A stretch of DNA of 64,000 bases, taken from Anaeramoeba flamelloides (taxonomy: Eukaryota > Metamonada > Anaeramoebidae). The DNA is taken from NCBI GenBank assembly GCA_027625915.1, contig JANTQA010000033.1, positions 5,022,001-5,086,000 of the forward strand. The letters run 5' to 3'. Below the pieces are notes generated by a model, which saw nothing but the letters and a program-made list of their open reading frames with translations, did not search any database and had not been told where the DNA came from. Numbering within the stretch: position 1 is the first letter of the stretch; every line of letters begins with the position of its first letter. Shown here piece by piece: positions 22,083-34,482 of the stretch. Both the position numbers and the translations under genes were made by a program.

Positions 22083-22969
22083 AATCTCATCTCTTGAATA
22101 TTAACGGTTTTCAAAAATGTTCTTATTCATTCAACATAAAAATAACAATATGGAATCATTTTGAAAGAAAAATTGCAAAAAAATGAATTCAACTTTGGGA
22201 AATTTTCATTAAAAGAAGATTGTTTCTTGATATTAAATATTCAATAATAACTTTTAAAAGATATTGGGTTCAGAATATTTGGTTAACACAACACACATAC
22301 CAATAATTTAGAAAATACTGTTGATGACCCTATTTTTGAAATTTAGCTGAGGTCTTATATAACAAAAAAACAAGCTTTTTATTTTGAAACATGCATTAAA
22401 TTTTTTTGCACGCTTTATTTTGACTACAGTAAATATTAATTTTAAAACAATAATTAAATCCAAAATTAATCAAAAAATTCTCATCTGTTAAAGATATTTT
22501 TTTTTAAAAAAATTGTAATAATCACTTTTTTTGACATAATTGGAAAATTTTCAAAAAACAAGAACCAAAAGTTCTAACATTGAAAAAAACTGTCTATTTT
22601 TTCAATTTTAAGCATACTCCAAGATAAGGATTCCTTATTTAGTTATTGGTCAAAAAATCAAATTAATAGGGACTAGACCCTTCATGAATTAATTTTAAAT
22701 CAAGAAAGTTCGAAATTATTTTCATTAATTAATAATCATTAAATCTTGGATTTTAGGCTTAAATTTCTGAAAGGGGGGCCAAGTATAAGAATATTTGGAG
22801 TGTAATTTAAACTTGTTCAATAATTATTAAAAAAAAACATTAAAACATTTTTCAAGTAACCAATGAAAAAAAATTTCAAGAAGTCAGAAAAACGAAAATT
22901 TTTTAAAAAATTGATTTTTTTTTCTTTTATTATCATAATTTAAGGGGGGGTGTTAACCCCGCTTCTTAG
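22083..22969. other. Intergenic AT-rich sequence with a partial family K end
   Basis: No gene. At about 22618-22685 there is one end of family K (GATTCCTTATTTAGTTATTGGTC then AATAGGGACTAGACCCTT), matching 26990-27050. Confidence 0.4.
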
Positions 22970-23350
22970 CTATTTGCTTTTCCAGAATTTTTAAGAATTG
23001 AGTAAAATCTTTGAATTTTTCTCAATTGTTTTGAAAAGTGGAAAGGTGCCGATCGGTTTTTTAAAATTTTTGAACTTTTAATTTTATTTCAAAAATTTTA
23101 AAAAAAAAATGTCTTTAGGTTTTTGTGAGTTTTCTGTTTTATCAGAAAATCGATAGATTTTCCTAAGGTTTTTTTTACTTTTTGAAATAAAATAGAAAAC
23201 CTCAAAAAAACCTAACGAAAATCTATTGATTTTATGAATAAATAGAAAACTCACAAAAACCCTAGAACACTTTACAAATAAACGAGAAAATCACAAGAAA
23301 ACATTTGGTGTCACTCCACGGCACTTTATGGCGCTTAACAGCACTTCCCA
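22970..23350. repeat. Family B palindrome-rich repeat, copy B2
   Basis: Shares with B1 and B3 the blocks CTTTTCCAGAATT, ACTCAATTCTT-like, GAAAATCTATTGATTTT and AAATAGAAAACTCA, in direct and inverted copies, and a GC-richer tail with GGCACTT repeated (CCACGGCACTTTATGGCGC). There is no coding potential. Confidence 0.65.
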
Positions 23351-23616
23351 AATTTTAAAGATAAAAATTTAGTACTTTTATAAAAGACTCAAAAATAAAA
23401 TTATTATTCGCTAGGGATAAAAAACATAATGAATCTTATTTTTTTTAGAATAAAATCAAGAATATTATTAAAATTTAAAACATTTGATATATTAATTTTT
23501 TTTAATTCAGATATTGAGATTTTTAGATTATTTTCATCAACCAGGAAATATCAATTTAAATTAAATACTTGATTTTTGATAAATTTTTTAAGGTTGTTGA
23601 ATTTTTTAATTTTTTT

Positions 23617-24489
23617 TTAATTTTTCTTTTTCTTTTTTTTTTTAATTTCCTTCTTCTCCTCCTCTTCTTTTTCTTCTTTTTCATTTTCATCAACTTTTTC
23701 AATTTCGTCTTCTATTTCGTTTTCTTTTTCGTTTTCATTTTCCTTTTCCTTTTCTTGTTTTTTTTTCGATTTCTTCTCCTTTCTTTTTTTTCGCTTTTTT
23801 TTTTCAATTTCTTTTTTGATAAGTTCCGTCTGCTCTTCTTCAAATTGTTTGAGTTCCTTATTTTCATAAGTTACCTTCTTTCCACCTTTAAGCCCAAGTC
23901 TAAACATTGCATGTGCAAGTACAGTTGATGTAATTACCCCTTTACTATAACACTTATTCATAAGGGGGTAAACCTTTCTCATAAAGGCATATGATTTGGT
24001 GGGCGCCTTTCTTTGTTCAACTGGATAAATATAAGCTGGCCTTACAATGTATAATTGTTCGAACTTGAGCTTGATAAGGGCATTCTCGGCAATCCCCTTG
24101 TCCTTTGAAAAGGCGACCCAGCTCTTCTCCTTACGGTCAGCACCCGCGCCACTCAAGAAGCAGAAGGTGCATTCAGGGCTATGTTCTTTCAGCTTGTTCG
24201 AAAAAGAAGCTGTGTAGTCTACTGTGATCTTCCTGAAGAGATCTCGTTTCACAGTACCCGTGTACACGCCCAGGCAATAATAGCAAATGTCCTTTCTTTT
24301 AAAATGCTCATCAAGATCGTCATAGTTTTCGAAATCTTTATTAATAATTTCGATCAGCTTGTTGCTCTCGATCCCTGTTTTACGTCGCAGAAAGCATGTT
24401 ACAGATTCAATTTCGTCACTTTGAAGTAAGTGTTTTAAAACAAGTGATCCAATCATTCCAGTTGCTCCAGTCATAATAACGTTCTTCAT
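23617..24489 (-). CDS. NAD(P)-binding Rossmann-fold protein (atypical SDR, HTATIP2/NmrA-like) with Lys/Glu-rich tail
   Basis: One exon, 290 residues, ATG at 24489. The N-terminal TGATGMIG (7-14) is the dinucleotide-binding loop. Then follow VTCFLRR, YYCLGVYTGT, FRKITVDYT, FCFLSGAGAD and RPAYIYPV, an order typical of bacterial NAD(P)H-binding epimerase-like proteins. Where classical SDRs have YxxxK the sequence is FxxxK (F127, K131), so ordinary SDR catalysis is doubtful. From about residue 205 the protein becomes a long Lys/Glu/Asn-rich tail ending in poly-Lys, a eukaryotic addition common in AT-rich protists. The gene has no intron and its body is GC-richer than its surroundings. This suggests acquisition from a bacterium, by my recollection most like Bacteroidetes proteins, which I could not check. 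Substrate unknown. Confidence 0.85.
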   Translation of the reverse strand: MKNVIMTGATGMIGSLVLKHLLQSDEIESVTCFLRRKTGIESNKLIEIINKDFENYDDLDEHFKRKDICYYCLGVYTGTVKRDLFRKITVDYTASFSNKLKEHSPECTFCFLSGAGADRKEKSWVAFSKDKGIAENALIKLKFEQLYIVRPAYIYPVEQRKAPTKSYAFMRKVYPLMNKCYSKGVITSTVLAHAMFRLGLKGGKKVTYENKELKQFEEEQTELIKKEIEKKKRKKRKEKKSKKKQEKEKENENEKENEIEDEIEKVDENEKEEKEEEEKKEIKKKKKKKN

Positions 24490-26009
24490 TTTGTGTTAAA
24501 AGATTGTGAATTTTTTGTATTAATTACAAAAGGTTTTTTCAAAGTAAAAAATGAATATACATTTAACCATATTTTGCTTTTCAAGTAAAAATTAAGATTG
24601 AAAATCTAATCTAAAAAAACTTCAGGTAAGTTACTATGTGCGAAAACAAGATCTAATTCTGAAAAAAACTTGTAATAAACATTTGCAATAATTTTTTTTA
24701 CGCCTTTTTTTTCTAAACATAAATAAAAAACCTTAATACTTTAAATTTGAGATAAAACGAATGGACTGTTTGAATTCCACAGTTACTTCTGTTTTAGACA
24801 CAAACTCTATATTAGAATAAAAGTCAAACCAAGTTTATAATTGGATAAAAGTTGACTTTGTCTGAACAGAATTCTGTTGGCAGAAAAGTAACAAAAAATA
24901 CGTTACCTTTAGGCTGTATCTCTTTCTAACAGAGGGTTAAATTTCTCAAGTTTTCTTCTTTTTTTGACTTTTTTTCTATTTTTGAGACAAATATCCTTTG
25001 TACAATAATAAAAGTCTACAATTCAATCCCGTTCACTTATTTTACTTCGAAATTTGGGATTGGCTTTTCATTTCATTATCTATTTGCCAATATTCAAAAT
25101 GATTGGGGTCTTTTTTCAAATTAATTTTATATGATTTTCGAAATATGATGACAAAATAATAGAATTTTACAGAACAGTTCTGAACGTAAATTGTTCAAAA
25201 TATCAATCCCAAATTACTCAAAAAGAAAAATAATTTTTTGTAAACAAAATTCAGATAAATTTGGATTAAATATTTTATATAAAATTTTTTCAAGAGATTA
25301 GTTTATATATAGGAGAAGAAAGAGATTATATTCTTAAATTCAAATAATAAATAATAATAAACATATTTTCGTAAATCCAATCACTTCTTTGGTCTGTTCA
25401 AAGGGGAGTTTTCGAAATTTATGAGCGAAAAATTTCTAATTATTTTGTTGAATGTATCACGATTTCTCAAATTATTTCAAAAGAAACACAATTCAATAAA
25501 GGTACAACCTAAACGTAACTAAATTTGGGTCAAGTATTAAACAAGTTGGAGAAAAAAAATCGAAAAATTATTCATTCAAAGTTTTTTCGTAATTTATCAA
25601 AGTATTTGCAAGAACCAGTGTTTTTTTTCAGTTTTAAGATTTTACAAATTAAATTAATTGTGTTTTGCAAATTTTATTGTGGACAATTATTGTTTTTCTG
25701 ATTCGATCAATGGAATTTAGAAATAATTGTGTACTTATACTTTTTATTTCTGTTTTTTAAAATCTTCGGTATTTGAATAGTAGTGTTTGAAACTAACTTT
25801 TACTTGGGTTTTAATTCTTCACAAGATAAATTTAAGAAAAAATATTTTAAAGGGTTGATAAAAGGGAAATTGTTTTTAAAAAACAATTGTAAACTCGTCA
25901 TAAAGGACATTTTCAAAAAGTGAGCCTTTTTTTTATCAGGTTGCCAGAACTCTAGTTTGTTCAATAACCTTGTCAACTTTTACAAATATTCTTTTCCCAA
26001 AATTTTGCT
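24490..26009. other. Intergenic AT-rich sequence
   Basis: About 1.5 kb upstream of the Rossmann-protein gene. I see no further gene, RNA or clear repeat. Confidence 0.35.
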
Positions 26010-26029
26010 GTGGTTTTTTCAAACAAAGT

Positions 26030-26210
26030 GTTTTTTAGTGTTGTTTGTCAACTTTTTAGGTATTATTTTCAGTCTTTTGTCTGTTTTGAAATGAAATGTT
26101 TTCCAGAGTATTTCTTTTTTTGGAAAAGTGAAGTTAATCTTTACAATATCAATGTCCTTCTGAAAATGAGAAATAAAATTTATTTCAAATATCCTCAAAG
26201 AGATTTTTAA
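26030..26210 (+). pseudogene. Possible RGS-domain fragment
   Basis: One frame reads VCQLFRYYFQSF, then PEYFFFWKSEVNLYN, then KIYFKYPQRDF before a stop. This recalls the middle of an RGS domain (F..YL, E...FW..V..Y, then IY.KY), which binds G-alpha subunits. No upstream or downstream exon completing the domain was found. It is best read as a lone exon or relic; chance resemblance in Phe/Tyr-rich AT sequence is possible. Confidence 0.3.
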
Positions 26211-26865
26211 TCTTCTAAATGAATGAAAAATCCTAAGGTCTTTTCCTAATCAATCAGAAATTATATTCCTGTTAATCTAATTGACTCTAATTATTAAACT
26301 TTTGGAAATAGAATTGATTGTCTCAACTGTTGAAAATGGAAATGTTATATTTGTAATTTAAAAACTACGTTCCAGCCCTTGAGTGGGCTGAGTTATGATT
26401 TACTTCTCTTTCTCTTCAGAAATTGAATTTTTGTTTTGAAGAAATCGGACAAAAAAAAAAAAAAACATTTTTTATCTTTACAGATTCACGGAAACATATT
26501 TTTAATCTTTCTTTTTTCAATGAAAAGGAAAATTGAAAATAACAAAAAAAATTACAAAAAATGGCTTTTTTTGGGGATTTTCAAGTGCAAGTTCAAATTT
26601 GAAGAAGATTTCAAACTAATAAAGAAAATGTAAGAAATACCGAGAACAACCAAATGAATTACTGTTATTAGAAAGTTGAAAGGGAAATTCCAAAATATTA
26701 AAAATCAAATTATGCATGATCTAATAAGTTAAAAATTGTGAAAATTGTGAAAATTTCCCATTTTTTCTCAAAGAATTTCTCAATGTGTAAAATATTACTG
26801 AGTTTCCAAAACTCTTCTAAGGGTGTTTTAATACATTACTTAACTGTTTTCACCTGAAAAAGTAG
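26211..26865. other. Intergenic AT-rich sequence
   Basis: No gene. A six-base-pair GC hairpin (CAGCCC, loop TTGAGT, GGGCTG) lies near 26374-26391, the only GC-rich spot in this stretch. A Lys-rich frame at 26436-26633 looks like chance. Confidence 0.35.
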
Positions 26866-27056
26866 CACTTAAGGGACTAGTCTCTATTTAATTTTTTTAG
26901 GTAAATTTAATACAGTGATCAAAATAATGTGCCCATTACATATATTTGAAAAACCTAGTTTATTTTCAATATTAAACTAATTTCAAGATAAGGGATTCCT
27001 TATTTAGTTATTGGTCAAAAAAAATTAATAGAGCATATTCCCTTAAGAAAATTTTG
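26866..27056 (+). mobile_element. Family K short MITE-like element, copy K1
   Basis: About 190 bp with terminal inverted repeats of about 30 bp: CTTAAGGGACTAG at the left matches the reverse complement of the right end, with CTCTATT and a T-run following on both arms. It contains the small palindrome GATAAGG.ATTCCTTAT. Related copies lie at 20235-20410 and about 22618-22685. Confidence 0.6.
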
Positions 27057-27141
27057 GATCATGAAATAATTACGATTCAAATCCAAAATAAATAGTATTT
27101 TGAAGTTTATGTGACAAGAAACATTACAACTTTATTTATTA

Positions 27142-27339
27142 CAGTCAGTTCCACTTTTAAGGCAAAAACTTTCAACGAAATTTAAGGCACAAAAAAATCT
27201 CAAATTAAGGCACAAAATTTGTAATTTTTTTCTAAACTATTTATTTTACTAGAATCAGAATTTTGTGCCTTAATTTGAGATTTTTTTTTGTGCCTTAAAT
27301 TTCGTGGGAAGTTTGTGCCTTAAAAGTGGAAACTGACTG
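27142..27339. mobile_element. Family D foldback MITE, copy D1
   Basis: 198 bp, nearly all inverted repeat. The left arm starts CAGTCAGTTCCACTTTT and the right arm ends with its reverse complement. Each arm is about 90 bp and contains three AAGGCA-type words. The flanking bases are TTA on the left and TAAT on the right, so a TA target is likely, as for Tc1/mariner elements. Near-identical arms also occur in D3. Confidence 0.85.
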
Positions 27340-27836
27340 TAATTATTACATTGTTTCATAGAGTTTCTGAAAATATATTTCGGATATACTTTACACTCAT
27401 TATAATTACAAAAAATTGAAAATACTGCTCTTTAATCTGTTTCAACATTCAAATTCCCCCATAAATTACTTTAAGAAAGAAAAATGATATTTTAGGCAAT
27501 TTTAAACATCAAAAAATAAAGTTCTGAAAATATTAAAAAATTATAGTTTTTCAATATTTTTGAAAAAAGATAATGTTTTAATATTTTCATAGTTTTTTTC
27601 CGACTAAACCATTCTTTGGATTTTAGAATACCTTTTTAAAAAATTTTTTATAGATACTATCTCTTATAATACATAATTTATTATATCAAAATTTAATATT
27701 TAATACTATTAAATAAAATAAAGAGCTATCTATTCCGTATCTGTCCAATATGAAGGATCATTGATTTTCTAAAATTAAAAAGATCAAATTCTATTCCAAT
27801 ACAAGAACAAATAGCACAGTATTAAAAAATTGATTA

Positions 27837-27864
27837 GACACACACACACACACACACATATATA
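27837..27864. repeat. (AC)n/(AT)n microsatellite
   Basis: An uninterrupted AC run of about nine units passes into TATATA. Confidence 0.9.
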
Positions 27865-28097
27865 ATTATCCGACCAAATGGCATTTATTATCTAAATATA
27901 TGATATTTGATCACAAATTAAAAAAAAAAATAGGAATCTCAAATTGTTATATCTTACAACCATTCTTTGGCTACCCAGAAAGCTTTTTAATATTGAAATG
28001 TTGAAAAACATCTAAATTTTACCAGTTGAAGATGGGAATATAACATTTCATATAGAAAAAAAAACAAAAAAAGAATTTCTTTAATGGATTAATAGTA

Positions 28098-28660
28098 AAG
28101 AATTTTTTTTTTTTCCATTTTTATCCTGGTTGAATATTCTTTCTATTGCGAAGAAGAGTTAGGATGTAAAATAATAAGTAATTAAGTGCTAAAATTGTGA
28201 CACTGATACACACAAGTATGAGTTACCTGAAAATAAAAAAAAAGAAAAAGCTAAAAATAACCAAAGGTCTAAATCAAATCAGATTAAAAAGAAAAAAATA
28301 ATTAAAAAATTAAATAAGGATTCCCAAGTGAATATTCATGATCAATTATTAAATTATTAAACTAAGCAAAAATAGTTGTTTATCATTTTAGGTGTTCAAA
28401 TTAAAAATGGAATTGTTTTTTTTTTTTTATTTTTATTTTTTATCAATTTTGTTTATAAACTTATCGTTTAAACTTTTTTTTGTTTTTTTTTAAATTTCTT
28501 TACTATTTTTTGCTTAAACCTTTTAAATAACAAACATTGGGTATTTCTTTCCCATAGAAAATTGTGAATTCTATGATTTTAAAGCTTAAATTACCTTTTA
28601 GGATATTTACGTAAAATGGCATTTATAGTGTAATTTATACTTCTTCCATCTATAATAATA
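28098..28660 (+). repeat. Family E dispersed repeat, copy E1
   Basis: About 560 bp. The first half shares TTCTTT.TATTG.GAAGAAGAGTTA, GTGACACTGA and AAGTATGAGTTA with 44440-45350. The second half shares GGGTATTTCTTTCCC, AAATTCTATGATTTTAAAGC and GTGTAATTTATACTTCTTCCAT. The centre is a long T/A-rich low-complexity run. Non-coding. Confidence 0.7.
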
Positions 28661-29517
28661 TTCAAGACTTTTTCCTGATAGTCAAAAAATAAATTTACAA
28701 ACTATCATAGCAATGAAATATAAAAACTAGATGGAAAAATTCATATATTTTTTTCTTAAATAAAGATATATTTTTTTTATCATATCTAATGAATATGTTT
28801 CATAAAGAACTTATGAAAAAAAAATTTCAAAAAATCTTTCTGATTCCCATACCCAACTTTTTAAAAATCCATATCAACATCAAATTTGATATCAATAAAA
28901 TTTCAAGGTAGCTTTGTAATGGCAGTATTCTAATATATATATATTATAGTTTTTTCAACATATAATCTTATTATCAACAATAAAGAAAAAATTATTTTGA
29001 TTTTTTGTTTCAAAAATTAGATTTTTCAAAAAATATCTTGAGGAATTTTTCTTAGATAAAGATTAACTTTCAAAAGAAGAAATTTATTTTTACAACGATT
29101 AAAAATCAAATATATTTATTTCAAAATCTAGAAATATTTCAGTTACCCTTTAATTACATTAATTATAAAATTCAAAACCTTTTACTAACTACTTAAATCG
29201 ATATTACTACATAATAATTAAAAATCAAATAAAATTCTCCCTTTATGTTTAAAATATAACAGAAGGAAATTATAGATAATATTGATCATTTTTTATGGGT
29301 ATGTCATTCCCCTCAAAAAGAGAGTTTAATATTTCTAAACATATTAAAAGAAATAAATCTAAATGAAATAATTTCAAAATATGAGAGTTATAAGATTATA
29401 TTCATTGACTTATAATAAAGTAATATCTAGATATTACATTTAAATTAATAAAATGAAATTTAAGAAGGCAACTAGATGTAATTTACTCTTCTTTATATAA
29501 TAAAAGAAATGAAAACT
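28661..29517. other. Intergenic AT-rich sequence
   Basis: No gene or repeat supported between repeats E1 and F1. Confidence 0.35.
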
Positions 29518-30216
29518 AAACTCTGTTTCAGTCAACGGTGCCCAAGTTTTTTTTCAAATATCAATTATTTTATATAATTGACCTTTGAAGAAAAAATAAG
29601 AATTAATTAGAAAAATACACATCAAATAATTGTTGATATATTTCTGAAAGAAAACTAATCAATCAATATTTTTTCTTAAAAATTGAAAAACTCAAATTCT
29701 TAGGGCGCTATTGAGAAAAATTACAATGTTCATTTTGAACTTCTACTGGTATTTGAATAATAAATATGAACCAATTTTCACGTCATTTTCCATACTTTTC
29801 TTTTAGAAATCAAGCTCCCAAATGAAGTTTGTTGGTATTTGTGTTCTCTATTTGAAAAAGGAAAAGAAAATTAAGTGAAAATTTTCCACATTTATATATC
29901 AAATATCAAGATCAAAGATCGAATAGAATTGCAATAGAAAACAATATAATTTCTCAACAATCTTTACATGGTTTCAATGATCTTATAATGACACATTTTT
30001 ACCAAGCGACTATTGATCTTACAATAAAAAAAATTTTTTGCAACTGAATGACTTTTTAAAAAAAAAATCGAAAAAAAAAAAAAATAAAAATGTGTAAAAA
30101 TGATTTCAATTTTGAAAATTACCAAAATAATTTTTTTCTTCTAATATCTATGCAAATAAGTTTAAACATATACATTATACCATTAAAACTGGGCCCATTT
30201 GACTGAAAAATAGTTT
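29518..30216 (+). mobile_element. Family F MITE-like element, copy F1
   Basis: About 700 bp with terminal inverted repeats of about 25 bp: AAACTCTGTTTCAGTCAA at the left, and GGGCCCATTTGACTGAAA and TAGTTT at the right. It matches F3 (57156-57851) along its whole length and F2 (51926-52836), with further diverged or partial copies. It has an internal A-run block (AATCGAAAAAAAA then AAAATGTG). No transposase. Confidence 0.8.
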
Positions 30217-32599
30217 AGATAAATTTATTTTTGTTAAAAAAAAAAATGTGATAAAAAAGTTTTATTAATAAATACAAAAAATTTAAAAAATGTATCAACT
30301 AATAATATTATTTATATTAACTCTGATTTTTTTCATTGTAAATTAATTTGCATGGGCACCTATGGAATATTCTGAGTAATTTGGATGGTTTATTTTTTTC
30401 AAGATTTTCCTTTGAAGATCCAAAAAAGATTTTTTACACATAGATTAAAATTTTAAGGTATTACAATTTTGTACTATCTTACATATCCAATTAATAAATT
30501 CGGATAGGATTAGTGCGAATTTCATGATTAAGAACATTCTTTATAAAGTATTAATACTTTTACCCTGTAAATAAAGATTTATATTAATGCCTATAAAACT
30601 CTTTTATCATCGAGATTTATCAAATATTTGTTGACCCAACTCTAATTGGAGTTTAACAGACTAGGTGCTCACACAAACGTGTTTTACAATGATTTTCAAA
30701 ATAAAACAACTAAACAGATTTGGTCTCATAGAGAAAAAAAGTACAATAACATTTCGACATTTTACTCCATGTTTGGCAACTCCCTTAAAAAATTAATAAA
30801 TTGTTAACAAAAAATTGTTTCCCTATTAGAGAAAATTTTTACCTTATTGACAAGAAATCACCTTCTTTCATTTATAAAAAGGTAATGAGCAAATCATTAT
30901 CAAAGAATTTGTTTTTTATTCAAATAATCATTTTTTACTCACCGCATACTCTTTTATTACTCTTTTTGAAAATCTTTTGGATGCTTGCATTTAAATTATT
31001 CGCAATACTTACTTTGGTACTTTTTGCTGAGACTATTTTATGTGGTAACTATCTTTTTTTTTAGGTTCTTTTTTTTCGAAAAAATTTTTCTTTTCTCTTT
31101 GAAAATAAAACAAGATCCTAGCTCGTGAAAGGGTATTGCTTTTTATAAATCAAAACTTTTCTTTTTAATTTTGTTTCAAAATAAAAAAGTGCTCTGAAAA
31201 AGTGTAAAAACCTATACACACTTAGAACCAATCTTTTTTAAAAAAAAAATGAAAAAGATTTTTATTGGTGTTTTTTTTTTTTTGAATTCAACTTTTCCTC
31301 TCTCTCTTCTAAATTACACCCAAGAAATCACAAAAATTACAGAAACATAAAATTTTGTTTCTTCACAGAAATCACACCATCTCATTTTAACACCTCCTAT
31401 TTAGCAAAATTTTTTTTATTTCTTTTTGTTGTGTCCAAAATAACAAAAGAAATTAGACACACTCTTTTGTTTTTAAATTGGGCTGTTGAAACCAAAACTC
31501 ATTTTAAAAAAAGTCCTGAAAATAGGTGTTTAAAAGTTTGTTAACTGTTCTATTAGACTTTTGAAAACTTTTTTTATAGAACACTCACAAACATCAGAAA
31601 AATTATTCATTTTTCAAAACAATTTGGGAAATGTTCCAAAAAGAATATCCACACAAAAAAAAGGGAATTTATTTGAAAGATCAATTTATTCAATCTTTGT
31701 TGAAGACGTATTTCAAATGAATTAGCTTTTCAATAGTTTAAAATTTCAGTTTTATTTTTTTAAATTCATTTTGATTTGTTAATTTTGGTTAAGGTTTACC
31801 TTCCTTGAATATTTCTGATTAAGGGCTATCCATATTTTAAGCTCTATGAGTGATGAAATACAATACCGCAAGACAAAAAAAACCATTTAATTGATTATTT
31901 GTTGAAGGAAAATCAAAATACTGTAATTTTTGATTTTTATTTTTGTTTTGTAACTTTTTTGATTTTGTATGGATCCAAAAAACTTTACGAAATTTTCAAT
32001 GAAAATTTGAAATCGATTTTGTTTACCTCTTTCTGAACTTTCCTTCGATATAATTTAAAAGTATATATTTATACCCTTACCTTTAACCAGATAATACTTG
32101 AATGTAAAGTGAGTGGAGAATTAATCAATAACTTTTTTAAATTTTGGGACCTTTTCAAGATTAAGATTTGAATTTTGGTTTGTATAAATAGTTTTCTTGA
32201 ACCCAACTAATGACATATTTTCTTTTAAAAACAATTTGTATTTTGAATTTTAACAAGATCTATTAATTTATCATCCCCAAAATCCAAAAATTCATGTTGT
32301 AAATATAAAATTAATTGCTACTTAACATAAAATACAGAAAATCCTTAATGTGCTTAAATTTAAAAACAAATTTATTTTTTCCTGCCAAAGCCTCTGTTTT
32401 AGTGATAGTAACTTTATTAAAACAAAAAAAAAAAAAACAAAACTTAAACTCCTATTCAAAATTTCTCACACAACAAAAATCAATTTTTGAAAAAAAAAAT
32501 CTTATTAAAGAAATTCTCGAAGAAATAATAAATAGAACCAATCACTAATTGAAATGTTAACAATTATTTATAATTTATCATACCCACAAAACAAAAAAA
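30217..32599. other. Intergenic, possible signal-peptide exon but no finished gene
   Basis: A plus-strand ATG near 30981 opens a perfect signal-peptide-like run (MLAFKLFAILTLVLFAETILC) followed at once by a donor-like GTAACTAT. Other coding-like snippets are FNQIILECKVSGELINNF near 32090 and a run ending IKEILEEIINRTNH at 32548. I could not join these into one gene, so only the possibility of a secreted-protein gene or relic is recorded. Confidence 0.25.
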
Positions 32600-33097
32600 C
32601 ACTGGCATTCCAACCCCGCAGTGAAAAATTGCAAGACCTATAGATTGGTTATCTCTTATAAAGTTTTATTGTATGAAATAGAAAATTCAATTTCGATCAT
32701 AAGACAGAAAATTCAATTTCTCTTACGTTCTAAGAGAATTTTTTTTTTGATAAACATTGACAAAAATTCAATTTCAAAGTAAAGAAATCACAGAAATCAG
32801 AAACTCGAGAAAAGTATTTCGATCATATTTTTTAAAATTGTAAAAACCTGTGATTTTTTCAATTTTGGAAATTCAAGAACCACACTAATATAAGTTTTTT
32901 TATTAATTTGTTTGTATTACAAAACCAAAAAATTGGAAACCATAATTTTTTTTTCTTCTATTATAAATTCTATAGTTTATGATAAACGTTCATAAACATT
33001 TTACAGTTTATCATACTCTTTCAAATTAAAATTTTATAATAGAAAATCATTTTCTATGCCTTATAATATTTCACGGCAGTGTTGGAACGGATGTCAA
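32600..33097 (+). mobile_element. Family J MITE-like element, copy J1
   Basis: About 500 bp with terminal inverted repeats: GGCATTCCAACCCCGCAGTG at the left and CGGCAGTGTTGGAACGGATG at the right, one the imperfect reverse complement of the other. The GC-rich ends stand out. The interior (AGAAAATTCAATTTCT twice) matches 45841-46305. No coding frame. Confidence 0.7.
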
Positions 33098-33183
33098 TCA
33101 TTATCAATCAAAACAATAAAATGACATGCCAAAAATTTTGGAGTGAGTACAACAAAAAAAAGGCTGTGTTAATTTGTTGAAAT

Positions 33184-33947
33184 TATAAGCTATTCCCTAA
33201 AAAAGCATGGCAAATTAATTTTTAAAATATCTTTATTTAACTTAATTCCAATATTGTTATTTAAATATCCAAAATTGTTATTTATCATAAATCGGTTCCT
33301 CTCAATAATTCGGTTTGTTTGTTTGTAAGACATTACCTATATATAAGATATAATCCATTTCCGAAAAAGTAGGGCAAATTTATTTTAAAATATCTTTATT
33401 CAACTCAATCCTCATAAAACTATTTAAATACACAAAATTATTTTTTATTGTAAATTGATTCTACATAATAATTCGGTTTGTTTATTTGTAAGACATTACC
33501 TAAATACAAGATATAAAAGTTTACCATCTCAATTTTATCAGATATTTTTTTAATTTTTTAGTTATGAAAAATTACTTGATTTTTTTCTTTTTTTGATCAG
33601 TAAAATTTTTTTCCGAATATATTTAATCTTGATAAAATTTAGAACCAAATGAAAAGCTTATAACAATACTTTATTGTGTTAAAATTCATTTGGATACTTA
33701 TCATATTTGTCATTTTTTTTATTGAATTTAGTTGACCATGCATTTTCTCGCTAAAAAAATGTTTAAATTCTTTTCATTTTTTGGAAATTCAGATGAAATA
33801 TTTTAAAATACACAGAATAGGAACTGGTTCAATCAGAATTAATATTCCATTTAATTTAATATTACCGATTTAAAAATAAAACAACTTTTAAAAATTTTCT
33901 ATGAGATTAACAAAAAAATTACCCCACTTTTTTGAAAATACCTTATT
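33184..33947 (+). mobile_element. Family A element, copy A3, with duplicated left end
   Basis: The first 160 bp of the family are present twice in tandem (33184-33340 and 33341-33510), both with the landmarks TATTTTAAAATATCTTTATT and TTCGGTTTGTTTGT. A single right half then ends ACCCCACTTTTTTGAAAATACC. This could be one copy inserted in the end of another or a local duplication. Confidence 0.75.
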
Positions 33948-34482
33948 AAAAATTATTGATTGATCAAAAGTTAGACACCACCAACTAATTTTGTTTGGGG
34001 ATTTCTATTTAAAAGACCTCAACTTTACTCTAAAATATCAATCATTCAGCTATAAGCACATCATGTGAAAAATTGCAAAATGCGAAATGTTAAATAATAA
34101 AAATGAAAAACCGATTCAAATATTATTAAAAATCAAAATTTGTTTCCGTTTTGAATGAAACTGTATTACTAAGATTCTTTTAACTATTTTAAGGGTATTA
34201 AATTTATTTTGAATTTTAGGTTCATGGCGAAAGATTAATTGTTAAAATAACACTTTATCAGTTAAAGAGAGAATTTTAAAATGACTAAATTCTAAAACTT
34301 CATATTCAAAGTGTGAATAGAAACAGTCATTAGAAGCATTTTAAACTTAATTTTGTTTTTTTAAAAAAAAAAGAGTTGAATTAAAGAGTCTATACATGAA
34401 AAAAAAATGAACAATAAAAATTTTAGAATTAAAATTTCATATTATCACTCAGTTTAAAAAAAAAAATCTTATGCTTTTTTTC

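Noticed and set aside
23569-23928. Plus-strand Phe-rich 119-codon frame
   Set aside because: Complement of the Lys/Glu-rich tail of the Rossmann protein.
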